Assembly (NCBI RefSeq): GCF_023094165.1
Contig: NZ_JALMDK010000008.1
Span: 363,524 to 427,523, forward strand
Length of the DNA: 64,000 nucleotides
DNA from: Crossiella sp. S99.2
GTDB lineage: Bacteria > Actinomycetota > Actinomycetes > Mycobacteriales > Pseudonocardiaceae
Direction of reading: 5' to 3'
The position numbers and the translations under genes were made by a program. Below the pieces are notes generated by a model. The model had not been told where the DNA came from. It did no database searches and was given only the letters and a program-made list of their open reading frames with translations. Below are positions 50,841 to 58,971 of the stretch, piece by piece; positions within the stretch are counted from its first letter, which is position 1, and each line of letters starts with the position of its first letter.

Positions 50841-51893
50841 GTGAGCTTCGACGCGTTGCTGTTCCTGTCCTTCGGCGGGCCGGAGGGGCCCGAGGACGTC
50901 CGGCCGTTCCTGGAGAACGTCACCAGGGGCCGAGGGGTCCCGCCGGAACGCCTGGACGAGGTCGCCCAGCACTACCTGCACTTCGGCGGCGTCTCGCCGA
51001 TCAACCGGCTCAACCTGGCCATCATCGACGCGGTGCGCGCCGAACTGGCCAGGCAGGGCATGACGTTGCCGGTCTACTTCGGCAACCGCAACTGGCACCC
51101 CATGGTGGAGGACACCGCCGCCAAGATGGTCGCCGACGGCATCCGCACGGCGCTGGTGTTCCCGACCAGCGCCTACGGCGGCTACTCGGCCTGCCGCCAG
51201 TACGACGAGGACATCACCCGCGCCCGCACCGCCGTGGACGAGGCCCTCGACCTGGTCAAACTCCGCCAGTTCTTCGACCACCCACTCTTCGTCGACGCGG
51301 TAGCCGACGCAGTCCGCGCGGCCTACGCGGAGCTGCCCGCCGACCAGCGTGACCAGGCCCGCCTGGTCTTCACCGCCCACTCGGTGCCCACCTCCGCCGA
51401 CGAGGCCGCGGGCCCGCCCGAAGAAGGCGGCCGGCGCTACTCCCGCCAGATCGCCGAAGCCGCCCGACTGGTCGCCGAGGCCGTCGGCGTGCCCGAGTAC
51501 GACGTGGTCTGGCAATCCCGCTCCGGCCCACCCCACATCCCCTGGCTGGCCCCCGACATCGTCGACCACGTAGACACCCTGCACGCCCAGGGCGTCCAGG
51601 CCCTCGTCGTCAGCCCCATCGGCTTCGTCAGCGACCACCTGGAAGTCATCTGGGACCTCGACGCCGAAGCCAAGGACCGAGCCACCGAACACGGCATGTC
51701 CTTCACCCGAGCCGCCACCCCCGGCCCAGACCCCCGCTTCGCCCACCTCATCGTCGACCTGATCCGCGAACACACCCACAACACCACCCCCCGCAAACTC
51801 TCCCCCCTCCCCGCAGCAGGCTGCACCCGCAACGGCACCCCCTGCGCCCCCCGCTGCTGCGAACCCCCCACCCGCCCCCGCCCCACCCCCTGA
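50841..51893 (+). CDS. cpfC: Ferrochelatase (coproporphyrin III type)
   Basis: 350 aa from GTG 50841. N-terminus FDALLFLSFGGPEGPEDV, catalytic His in FTAHSVP, WQSRSGPP and GFVSDHLEVIWDLD with the conserved His-Glu site. In actinobacteria the enzyme inserts iron into coproporphyrin III before decarboxylation. The C-terminal CTRNGTPCAPRCC fits the Cys used for the [2Fe-2S] cluster in this lineage. Third gene after fabG-inhA, as hemZ in mycobacteria. Confidence 0.9.
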   Translation: MSFDALLFLSFGGPEGPEDVRPFLENVTRGRGVPPERLDEVAQHYLHFGGVSPINRLNLAIIDAVRAELARQGMTLPVYFGNRNWHPMVEDTAAKMVADGIRTALVFPTSAYGGYSACRQYDEDITRARTAVDEALDLVKLRQFFDHPLFVDAVADAVRAAYAELPADQRDQARLVFTAHSVPTSADEAAGPPEEGGRRYSRQIAEAARLVAEAVGVPEYDVVWQSRSGPPHIPWLAPDIVDHVDTLHAQGVQALVVSPIGFVSDHLEVIWDLDAEAKDRATEHGMSFTRAATPGPDPRFAHLIVDLIREHTHNTTPRKLSPLPAAGCTRNGTPCAPRCCEPPTRPRPTP

Positions 51894-51918
51894 CCCCCGC
51901 CCCCACCCGCCAACCCAA

Positions 51919-52053
51919 CGGCGAACACTCCGCCACGGCCACCGCCCCGCCGGAGTGTTCGCCGATACGGACGGTGAGTTGGCCGTTGTGGACGGTGAGT
52001 TGGCCGATCTGGACGGTGAGTTGGCTGATCTGGACGGTGTGTTGGCCGTTGTG
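51919..52053. repeat. Hairpin followed by four tandem 21-bp repeats
   Basis: A 14-bp inverted repeat (51919-51932 with 51951-51964) lies 26 bp after the ferrochelatase stop and can act as a terminator. It is followed by four 21-bp units starting GACGGTG(A/T)GTTGGC at 51970, 51991, 52012 and 52033. More degenerate GTGTTTGCCGGA words run to about 52170. No gene seen in 51894-52213. Confidence 0.7.
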
Positions 52054-52213
52054 GGACGCCGCCTTGGCCGCTGTCGTACGGCGTGTTTGCCGGAGTGGGC
52101 CGGTTTGGCCGCCCGTGCCAGTGCGGCCGCCGGTGCGTGTGCCGGAGCCGTCGGTGTGTTTGCCGGAACGGGACGCCACGTTCGCGGTCCGCTCGGCGGT
52201 CGCTGAGCCGGAG

Positions 52214-52987
52214 TTAGTGGCGACCGGCCTGGTTCGCGAGCTGGCGGACGGCTTCGGTGACCGCGGCGCAACGAGCCGAGCGGACCGCGTCGGAGAGCGG
52301 CTTCAACGCCGCCGTGCGGGCGCGCGCGGCCGAGGCGGAGACCGCGCCACCGTCCGGATCGCTCATCGCCGCCCGCACGATCGCGGCCACCTCCGCGGCC
52401 CGCTCCAGCACCCGCAGCGCGCGGCCCGGCATGCCGGGCGGCCACGGGGTGCGCGGGCGGGCGCGCAGAGCGGCGTCGATCTCGGTGCGCACGCCTGGGC
52501 GGTGCCGGGCCACGTCCAGCGACACCAGGGTCGCCGCGGCCGCGCGGACCGCCTCCGTCATGCCGTGCTCGGCCTCGCCGATGCCGACGTGCTCCAGGTG
52601 CGGGGGAGTGGGCAGGGTGAACACCGACCACCGCAACACACCCTCGGCGACCTCCGCCGGCACCAGCCCCACCGCCGCCGAGGGCAGCACCACGGCCTCC
52701 CCGGCCCGCAACGCGGCCACCCCGAACGGCCCCGGCCCACCAAGCCCACGCACGTCACCCGGCGCGGGCAGCACCAGCCCGCCGGTGCTCGCCCCGGACC
52801 GGCGCAGGCAGGCCAGCAGCAGGGCGGGCCCGACCGGGCGATCGCCGGGCAATGGCAGGTCGAACCGTTCGGCGGCGGGTTCGTCGCCCGCGGCGACCTC
52901 CTGGAGTTCGCCCCACGCCAGGAGGGCGTCGAGCACGTCATCGGAGGCCGCGGCACCGTTCAGCCACGCGGAGGTCCAGACCGCCAT
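52214..52987 (-). CDS. Conserved hypothetical protein
   Basis: 257 aa from ATG 52987 (GTG 53011 also possible; no clear RBS for either, so perhaps leaderless). Helical and hydrophobic with WTSAWLNGAAASDDVLDALLAW at the start and regular Ala-rich helices. No TM segment of full length. This is the sort of protein found once per genome in Pseudonocardiales; function unknown. It is the only minus-strand gene in this part. Confidence 0.65.
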   Translation of the reverse strand: MAVWTSAWLNGAAASDDVLDALLAWGELQEVAAGDEPAAERFDLPLPGDRPVGPALLLACLRRSGASTGGLVLPAPGDVRGLGGPGPFGVAALRAGEAVVLPSAAVGLVPAEVAEGVLRWSVFTLPTPPHLEHVGIGEAEHGMTEAVRAAAATLVSLDVARHRPGVRTEIDAALRARPRTPWPPGMPGRALRVLERAAEVAAIVRAAMSDPDGGAVSASAARARTAALKPLSDAVRSARCAAVTEAVRQLANQAGRH

Positions 52988-53011
52988 GGTCGCGGAGGCA
53001 CAAGGCACCAC

Positions 53012-53611
53012 AAAAGGTTACTAGGCCCTGGCCCGGCGGGTCGCCGCCCCGCGCACCCAGCACCCGGCGGCCCGCCCAGCAACCCGCTTGGCCACCCACC
53101 CGTTCCGGCTCGCCTGGCCGCTCGCCCCGATTCGCGCCCGGCTACCCGTCCGGACCCGCGCCCGGCTGCTCCAACCTGGCCTGGCTCCGGCCTGCCCCGC
53201 GCAGCCCACGCTCCGGACCCGCGCTGCCCGGCCCGGCCTGTCGCGGCCAGCGTCGCTCCGGCTTGCGCCGTCCGGCTCGGCCAGCGCCGTCCTGCCAGCG
53301 CCGTCCTGCCCCGCCTGGCTGCTCCGATCCACACCAGCCCGGCCCGCGTCTTCCCCGCCCCGCCCGCCGCTTCCTCTGCGGAACGCTTTTCGCGCCGAAA
53401 AGGTTGCCTTCCGACCAGGACCAAATCACCAACCGCAGGTCACCGCCCCGCGCCAGCCAAAACCGGCGCAGTTCACCGGCCCACTCCAGGGACCATCCAC
53501 CGCAGTTCGTCGACCCACTCCAGGGACCAGCCACGGCAGTTCACCGGCCAGCGCCGAGCCCACCCGCCGCAGTCCGCCGAGCCCATCCACGCCCCGACTA
53601 CCCTAGCGCCC
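53012..53611. other. 600-bp C-rich non-coding region with 34-bp tandem repeats
   Basis: No believable gene. 53040-53370 is C-rich with irregular CCCG/GGC words. 53383-53404 has a small hairpin. 53469-53580 holds three 33-34 bp repeats beginning CAGTTC(A/G)(C/T)CG at 53469, 53503 and 53537 and a partial one at 53570. The promoter of the DUF3097 gene must lie at its right end. Confidence 0.6.
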
Positions 53612-54433
53612 GTGCGCCCCTCCCCATCCGATCCCTACGGACGTGACGTGCTCGCCGGCGGTCCCAAACGCCGCGCCGTCCCGGAAGTCCCCGCCGACCC
53701 GGATCTCGTCGTCGAGGATCCGGCCAGTGGCTTCTGTGGCGCCGTTCTCCGGGTCGAGGGCGCCAACGTCGTGCTGGAGGACCGGCATGGGCGGCAGCGG
53801 CTTTTCCCGTTGCGGCCTGCCGCTTTCCTCCTCGACGGGCAGCCGGTGACGCTGGTCAAACCGGTCGCCGCGCCCGCCAAACCCGTCGCTTCCGCTTCTG
53901 GGTCGGTCCGGGTTGACGGGCTGCGGGCGAAGACCGCTGCTGCCAGCCGGATCTGGGTCGAGGGCATCCACGACGCGGAACTGGTCGAGCGGGTGTGGGG
54001 GCATGACCTTCGGGTGGCGGGGGTGGTGGTCGAACCCCTTGGCGGGATTGACGAGTTGGCCGCGCGGGTGGCCGAGTTCGGGCCTGGGGGGCGGCGGCGG
54101 TTGGGGGTGTTGGTGGATCACCTTGTGGTGGGGAGCAAGGAATCTCGGATCGTCGCGGGGGCGGCTCACCCGGATGTGCTTGTCACGGGTCACCCGTACG
54201 TGGATATCTGGCAGGCGGTCAAGCCTGGCTCGGTGGGGATCCGGGAGTGGCCGGTGGTTCCCCGGGGACAGGACTGGAAGACCGGGGTGTGTGCTGAGCT
54301 GGGGTGGGGGGAACCGGCCGCGGGGTGGCGGCGGGTGCTGTCCGGGGTTCGGGGGTTTCGGGACTTGGAGACGCCGTTGGTCGGTGCGGTGGAACGGCTA
54401 ATTGACTTCGTCACTGTGGGTTCGCGGGGGTGA
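53612..54433 (+). CDS. DUF3097 family protein
   Basis: 273 aa from GTG 53612; the open frame extends far upstream through repeat DNA and is not genic there. DUF3097 hallmarks: YGRDVL, IWVEGIHDAELVE, LVDHLVVGSKESR, HPYVDIWQAVKP. The IEGIHDAELVE / VDHLV segments look like a TOPRIM-type fold with acidic residues. A conserved actinobacterial protein without assigned function. Confidence 0.85.
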   Translation: MRPSPSDPYGRDVLAGGPKRRAVPEVPADPDLVVEDPASGFCGAVLRVEGANVVLEDRHGRQRLFPLRPAAFLLDGQPVTLVKPVAAPAKPVASASGSVRVDGLRAKTAAASRIWVEGIHDAELVERVWGHDLRVAGVVVEPLGGIDELAARVAEFGPGGRRRLGVLVDHLVVGSKESRIVAGAAHPDVLVTGHPYVDIWQAVKPGSVGIREWPVVPRGQDWKTGVCAELGWGEPAAGWRRVLSGVRGFRDLETPLVGAVERLIDFVTVGSRG

Positions 54434-54532
54434 TCCCGGATCGGGTGAGAACTGTCGCCCGGTAGATCACACGTCGGTCACGGCGGCTGGTCACGGTCGG
54501 CAACGGGTGGCGCACTCTGCCACGATGGCGAC

Positions 54533-54961
54533 ATGGCCGCCCTGGTCTGGCTGGTAGCCGGAGTCCTGCTTCTGGCAGCGGAAGTGCTTTCTGGTGACTT
54601 CGTGCTGCTCATGATCGGCGTCGCGGCCCTGGCGGCCGCCGGATCCGCGGCGGTGATCGACGTGTTGTGGGTCGATGTCGCGGTGTTCGCGGTCAGTTCG
54701 GTCGTGTTGCTCGCGGCCGTCCGGCCCGCGCTGCGCCGCCGGATGCTGGCCGGGGACCATGTGAAAACCAACGTGGAAGCGCTGGTCGGCGGCAAGGCAG
54801 TAGTACTGTCCACTGTGGACGCTCACGGTGGACAGGTGAAACTCAGTGGCGAGATCTGGTCGGCCCGCGCTTACGACGAGACGCAGGTGATCGAGGTCGG
54901 ACGGGCCGTCACCGTCATGGATATCGCTGGAGCGACCGCGGTCGTGTGGGCGGAAGGCTGA
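54533..54961 (+). CDS. NfeD family membrane protein
   Basis: 142 aa. Two to three TM helices (about 1-62) and a C-terminal OB-fold domain (about 80-142, ALVGGKAVVLS ... VWAEG). NfeD proteins pair with SPFH proteins in membrane microdomains; the partner gene follows 4 bp later. Confidence 0.85.
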   Translation: MAALVWLVAGVLLLAAEVLSGDFVLLMIGVAALAAAGSAAVIDVLWVDVAVFAVSSVVLLAAVRPALRRRMLAGDHVKTNVEALVGGKAVVLSTVDAHGGQVKLSGEIWSARAYDETQVIEVGRAVTVMDIAGATAVVWAEG

Positions 54962-54965
54962 GGCG

Positions 54966-56201
54966 TTGGAGGCTGGAGTGGGCGCGGTTGTAGTCGTCGC
55001 CGTCATAGTCCTGCTGGTGCTGGTCGCTGTCGTCAAGGCAGTGCTGGTCATCCCGCAGGCGCAGGCGGCGGTCATCGAGCGGCTGGGCCGCTTCCGCACG
55101 GTCGCGGCCCCCGGACTCAACGTCCTGGTGCCCTTCCTGGACCGGGTGCGGGCCCGGATCGACCTGCGCGAGCAGGTCGTCTCCTTCCCGCCGCAGCCGG
55201 TGATCACCGAGGACAACCTCACGGTGTCCATCGACACGGTGGTCTACTTCCAGGTCACCGACCCGAGGGCGGCGGTCTACGAGATCTCCAACTACATCAT
55301 CGGCGTCGAGCAGCTCACCACCACCACGCTCCGCAACGTGGTCGGCGGCATGAGCCTGGAGCAGACGCTGACCTCGCGTGACTCCATCAACGGCCAGCTG
55401 CGCGGCGTGCTCGACGAGGCCACCGGCCGCTGGGGCATCCGGGTGGCCAGGGTGGAGCTGAAGGCGATCGACCCGCCACCCTCCATCCAGGACTCGATGG
55501 AGAAGCAGATGCGCGCTGACCGGGAGAAGCGCGCCATGATCCTCACCGCCGAAGGCCAGCGCGAGTCCTCCATCAAGACCGCCGAAGGCCAGAAGCAGGC
55601 CCAGATCCTGGCCGCCGAGGGTGGCAAGCAGGCCGCGATCCTCTCCGCCGAGGGCGAGCGGCAGAGCCGCATCCTCAAGGCGCAGGGCGAGCGGGCCGCG
55701 CGCTACCTGCAGGCCCAGGGCCAGGCCAAGGCGATCGAGAAGGTCTTCGCCGCGGTCAAGGCGGGCCGGCCGACGCCGGAACTGCTGGCCTACCAGTACC
55801 TCCAGACGCTGCCGCAGATGGCCCAGGGCGACTCCAACACGGTGTGGATGGTGCCCAGCCAGTTCGGCGACGCGCTGCAGGGCTTCGCGAAGATGTTCGG
55901 CAGCAAGGGCGAGGACGGCGTCTTCCGTTACGAGGCCCCGCCGCCGGACACCGAGTCCAGGCCGGAGGAGGACGACGAGTCGATCGCCTCCTGGTTCGAC
56001 ACCGCGCCCGACCCGGAGATCGCCCGCGCGGTCAAGGAAGCCACCGCGGTCGCCCAGACCGACGTGCCGCCACCCGGCCGCTCCTCGGTCGCCGTGGTCC
56101 CGCCGGTCATCCCGCCCGCGGTCGTGGACCCGGCGCCCGCGCCGGAACCCCCGGCCACCCCGGGCGACTCGACCGAACTCAGCGACGGCGAAACCAAGTA
56201 A
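54966..56201 (+). CDS. SPFH/Band 7 (stomatin-like) protein
   Basis: 411 aa from TTG 54966 (GTG 54978 is an alternative). N-terminal TM helix, Band 7 domain (about 35-190, ERLGRFRTVAAPGLN ... IDLREQVVSFPPQPV), then five coiled-coil repeats around AEGQ/QA (190-260) and a disordered Pro-rich tail. It forms ring-like assemblies on the membrane with NfeD. Confidence 0.88.
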   Translation: MEAGVGAVVVVAVIVLLVLVAVVKAVLVIPQAQAAVIERLGRFRTVAAPGLNVLVPFLDRVRARIDLREQVVSFPPQPVITEDNLTVSIDTVVYFQVTDPRAAVYEISNYIIGVEQLTTTTLRNVVGGMSLEQTLTSRDSINGQLRGVLDEATGRWGIRVARVELKAIDPPPSIQDSMEKQMRADREKRAMILTAEGQRESSIKTAEGQKQAQILAAEGGKQAAILSAEGERQSRILKAQGERAARYLQAQGQAKAIEKVFAAVKAGRPTPELLAYQYLQTLPQMAQGDSNTVWMVPSQFGDALQGFAKMFGSKGEDGVFRYEAPPPDTESRPEEDDESIASWFDTAPDPEIARAVKEATAVAQTDVPPPGRSSVAVVPPVIPPAVVDPAPAPEPPATPGDSTELSDGETK

Positions 56202-56214
56202 CACCAGCCCAGGG

Positions 56215-56248
56215 ACGCCGTCTCCGCAGCAGCGGAGGCGGCGTTTTC
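56215..56248 (+). terminator. Intrinsic terminator after the NfeD-SPFH operon
   Basis: A 13-bp stem (56215-56227 with 56232-56244), 4-base loop and TTTT. It lies 14 bp after the stop. Confidence 0.85.
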
Positions 56249-56388
56249 CGTTCTGCACCGTATGCACTCATCGCAATACCGCTAACTGTTTCCGACAAAA
56301 GTCGGGTACCGCCCACGGTCACGCCCGTTCGACACTCGCCGTGCAGCTGATCGCAACCCTGCGCGATCAGCCCGATCGGGAGGTCCGC

Positions 56389-57357
56389 GTGAAACTCCGA
56401 CTCGTTCTCGGCTCGGTGACGGCCACCGCCGCACTGGTCGTCAGCGGCATCGCCGGCACCGCCACCGCGGCCGCGCCCGCCGCGCCGCCGACCATTCCCA
56501 CCGCGAACATCCAGGCGCACCTCACCGAACTCGGCAAGATCGCCGCGGCCAACGGCGGCAACCGGGCCCACGGGCGACCTGGCTACAAAGCCTCGGTGGA
56601 CTACGTCAAGGGCAAGCTGGACGCCGCCGGATTCCGCACCACCGTGCACACCTTCACTCAGAGCGGCGCCACCGGCTACAACCTGATCGCCGACTGGCCC
56701 GGCGGCGATGAGAACAACACCATCATGTTCGGCGGCCACCTCGACGGCGTCTCCGCCGGCGCGGGCATCAACGACAACGGCACCGGCTCCAGCGGCCTCC
56801 TGGAGGTCGCGCTGACCGTGGCCAAGCAGCAGCTCAAGACCACCAAGCACCTGCGCTTCGGCTGGTGGGGCGCGGAGGAACTCGGGCTGATCGGCTCCAC
56901 CCGCTGGGTCGCCAGCCTGTCCGCGGCGCAGAAGGCCCAGATCAAGGCATACCTCAACTTCGACATGATCGGCTCGCCCAACCCCGGCTACTTCGTCTAC
57001 AGCAGCGCAGGCCAGCCCACCGGGTCCGCGGCGCTGACCACGTTGCTGGAGAACTACTTCCGCGGCGCGGGCGTGCAGACCGAGCAGACCAGCGTCGGCG
57101 GCCGGTCCGACCACGCCGCCTTCGCCCGCGCGGGCATCGCCACCGGTGGCACCTTCACCGGCGCCGAGGTCCGCAAGAGCGCGGCGCAGGCACAGAAGTG
57201 GGGCGGCACCGCCGGCCAGGCGTTCGACCCCTGCTACCACCGCTCCTGCGACGGGGTGAACAACGTCAACGCGGCCGCGCTCTCCCGCAACACCAACGCG
57301 ATCGCGCACGCGGTGTGGACGCTGACCGCGCCCGCCGCACTGCGCTCGGCCGCCTAG
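56389..57357 (+). CDS. Secreted M28 family aminopeptidase
   Basis: 322 aa from GTG 56389 with GGGAGG upstream. Sec signal peptide (MKLRLVLGSVTATAALVV ... ATAAAP). M28 di-zinc site: GGHLDGV, DNGTGSSG, AEELGLIGS, DMIGSPNP, and SDHAAF. It resembles the Streptomyces griseus aminopeptidase; Cys pair in CYHRSCDG near the end. Releases N-terminal amino acids from peptides outside the cell. Confidence 0.9.
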   Translation: MKLRLVLGSVTATAALVVSGIAGTATAAAPAAPPTIPTANIQAHLTELGKIAAANGGNRAHGRPGYKASVDYVKGKLDAAGFRTTVHTFTQSGATGYNLIADWPGGDENNTIMFGGHLDGVSAGAGINDNGTGSSGLLEVALTVAKQQLKTTKHLRFGWWGAEELGLIGSTRWVASLSAAQKAQIKAYLNFDMIGSPNPGYFVYSSAGQPTGSAALTTLLENYFRGAGVQTEQTSVGGRSDHAAFARAGIATGGTFTGAEVRKSAAQAQKWGGTAGQAFDPCYHRSCDGVNNVNAAALSRNTNAIAHAVWTLTAPAALRSAA

Positions 57358-57430
57358 CCGCACCTGATTGGGCCACCTGGTCGCATCCGTTGCGCTGAAC
57401 GGGGTCAAGCCCGCGCGGGAGTGCTCACCC

Positions 57431-58483
57431 GTGCGGTTTCATCTCCTCGTGGCGGGCCGGGCAGGGGACGAGTTCCACGATGTGGCTGCGCTGCGCAGCA
57501 CCCTCCACGGCTCGCTGTCCCCGCCAGGGCACCAGGACGACACCGCGCACTGGCAACGGTTGCACCAGGTGGTCCAGTCCCTGCACGACCTCGTCTCCGA
57601 CGGCCGCGCCCAGGAGGCCGTGCAGTTCGCCGAACAGGTCGTCGAGGTCCTCGCCGGGGCCGCGCACCAGGCCAGCGGCCACTGGGACGAACTGGCCGAC
57701 CTGGCCCAGCGGGCCCTGGTCGCGCACGCCATCGCCTGCCGCCTGGTCCGCCCCGACCCCTACCGGCTGGCCGGCTGGCTGATCCGGCTGCAACTGGCCC
57801 ACCCGGACGGCCCCGAGGTGCGGCTCACCGAGTACACGGACGCGCTCGGCGCCGCCGGACTCGGCTACTACCGGCAGGGCGCCGAAGCCGCCTGCCGCGG
57901 CCTGCCCACCGTGCGCTTCGGCCAGACCGGCCGCTACGACCGGCATCGCGCCGCGGTCACCCGGCTGGTGCACGAACTCGCCGAGCACACCGGCGATCCC
58001 GACCTCACCGTGCAGATCCTGGCCACCGACCTGTCCACCGCCTGGCAGTACCTGCGCATCGCCTCCGAACTCGAGGCCGCCGGACGCAGTGAGCAGGCCC
58101 TGGCCTGGGTGGAACGCGGCCTGGTCGCCGCCAAGGGCACCGGCGCGGTGCCCCGCCTGGTGGACCTCGCCGTGGACCAGTGCGTCCGGCTGGGCAGGCT
58201 GGACCGCGCGGTCGAACTGCGCCGCACCGCCTTCCGCGCCCGCCCCGGCCTGGACGCCTTCCTCCGGCTGCGCGCGGTCGCCGATCACGCCAAGGCCTGG
58301 GACCGCGAACGTCAGCGGGTGCTGCGCTGGCTGCGTCAGCCCGGCGAGGACGACCAGCGGCGCAACACCGTACTGGTGGAGATCCTGCTCTGGGAGGGCG
58401 ACCGGGACGCCGCCAGCCGCGCCGCCGCCGACCGCGGCTGCGACCCCGAGATCCTGGCCCGGCTCGACCGGCCCGAAGACTAG
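57431..58483 (+). CDS. TPR-like conserved protein
   Basis: 350 aa from GTG 57431; GTG 57368 also opens the frame but its N-terminus looks uncharacteristic. Helical repeats throughout (VVQSLHDLVSDGRAQEAVQFAEQVV, RSEQALAWVERGLVAAKG, written as short parts). It is like the C-terminal domain of actinobacterial SWIM zinc-finger proteins, but the SWIM motif was not seen. Cytosolic; function unknown. Confidence 0.6.
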   Translation: MRFHLLVAGRAGDEFHDVAALRSTLHGSLSPPGHQDDTAHWQRLHQVVQSLHDLVSDGRAQEAVQFAEQVVEVLAGAAHQASGHWDELADLAQRALVAHAIACRLVRPDPYRLAGWLIRLQLAHPDGPEVRLTEYTDALGAAGLGYYRQGAEAACRGLPTVRFGQTGRYDRHRAAVTRLVHELAEHTGDPDLTVQILATDLSTAWQYLRIASELEAAGRSEQALAWVERGLVAAKGTGAVPRLVDLAVDQCVRLGRLDRAVELRRTAFRARPGLDAFLRLRAVADHAKAWDRERQRVLRWLRQPGEDDQRRNTVLVEILLWEGDRDAASRAAADRGCDPEILARLDRPED

Positions 58484-58497
58484 ACACCCTTCTTAGG

Positions 58498-58926
58498 ATG
58501 TCCGGCATGCCGCCGCCACCGCTGTCCCGTCGCACGGTCCTGTGTGGACTGCTCGCCCTGGCCGGAACCGCCGCCGCCTGCGGCAGCGGGAAACCGCCGC
58601 GCACCGGCGGCACCGGCACCGCCAAACCCGGCGCCGAACTGGCCAGGCTCTCCGCGCTGCCCGCCACCGGCGGCGCGCTGGTGGAGACCGAGGGCAACGG
58701 CATCCTGCTCATCGTGCGCACCAAGGACGGCACGGTGCGCGCCTTCGACCCGCGCTGCCCGCACCGGGGCAACCTGGTCAGCCCACCGGTCGGCGGCGTG
58801 ATCGACTGTCCGACGCACGGCAGCCTCTTCGACGGCGAGACCGGCGAAGCGCGCAAGGGACCGGCCAAGGCCGGGCTCACCCAGATCCCGGTCAAGGTCG
58901 ACGGGGAGCGGATAGTGCTGATCTAG
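58498..58926 (+). CDS. Rieske [2Fe-2S] lipoprotein
   Basis: 142 aa from ATG 58498. SRRTVL followed by a hydrophobic stretch and AAACGS suggests a Tat signal with a lipobox Cys. The Rieske motifs CPHRGN and CPTHGS give two Cys and two His ligands. It would be a membrane-anchored periplasm-side electron carrier; partner unknown. Confidence 0.85.
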   Translation: MSGMPPPPLSRRTVLCGLLALAGTAAACGSGKPPRTGGTGTAKPGAELARLSALPATGGALVETEGNGILLIVRTKDGTVRAFDPRCPHRGNLVSPPVGGVIDCPTHGSLFDGETGEARKGPAKAGLTQIPVKVDGERIVLI

Positions 58927-58971
58927 CCGACCAGGCGATCCGCTGTCGGTGTGTCGCCGTAGTCTTACGGC

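Noticed and set aside
51970..52053. CRISPR array
   Set aside because: Units are contiguous with no spacers and no cas genes are near.
51748..52179. Minus-strand ORF with heptapeptide repeats across the 21-bp array
   Set aside because: The peptide repeat is only the translation of the DNA repeat and it overlaps the end of ferrochelatase; no RBS.
51974..53611. Upstream extension of the DUF3097 frame by more than 500 codons
   Set aside because: Runs through tandem repeats and opposite the 52214-52987 gene; family length fits GTG 53612.
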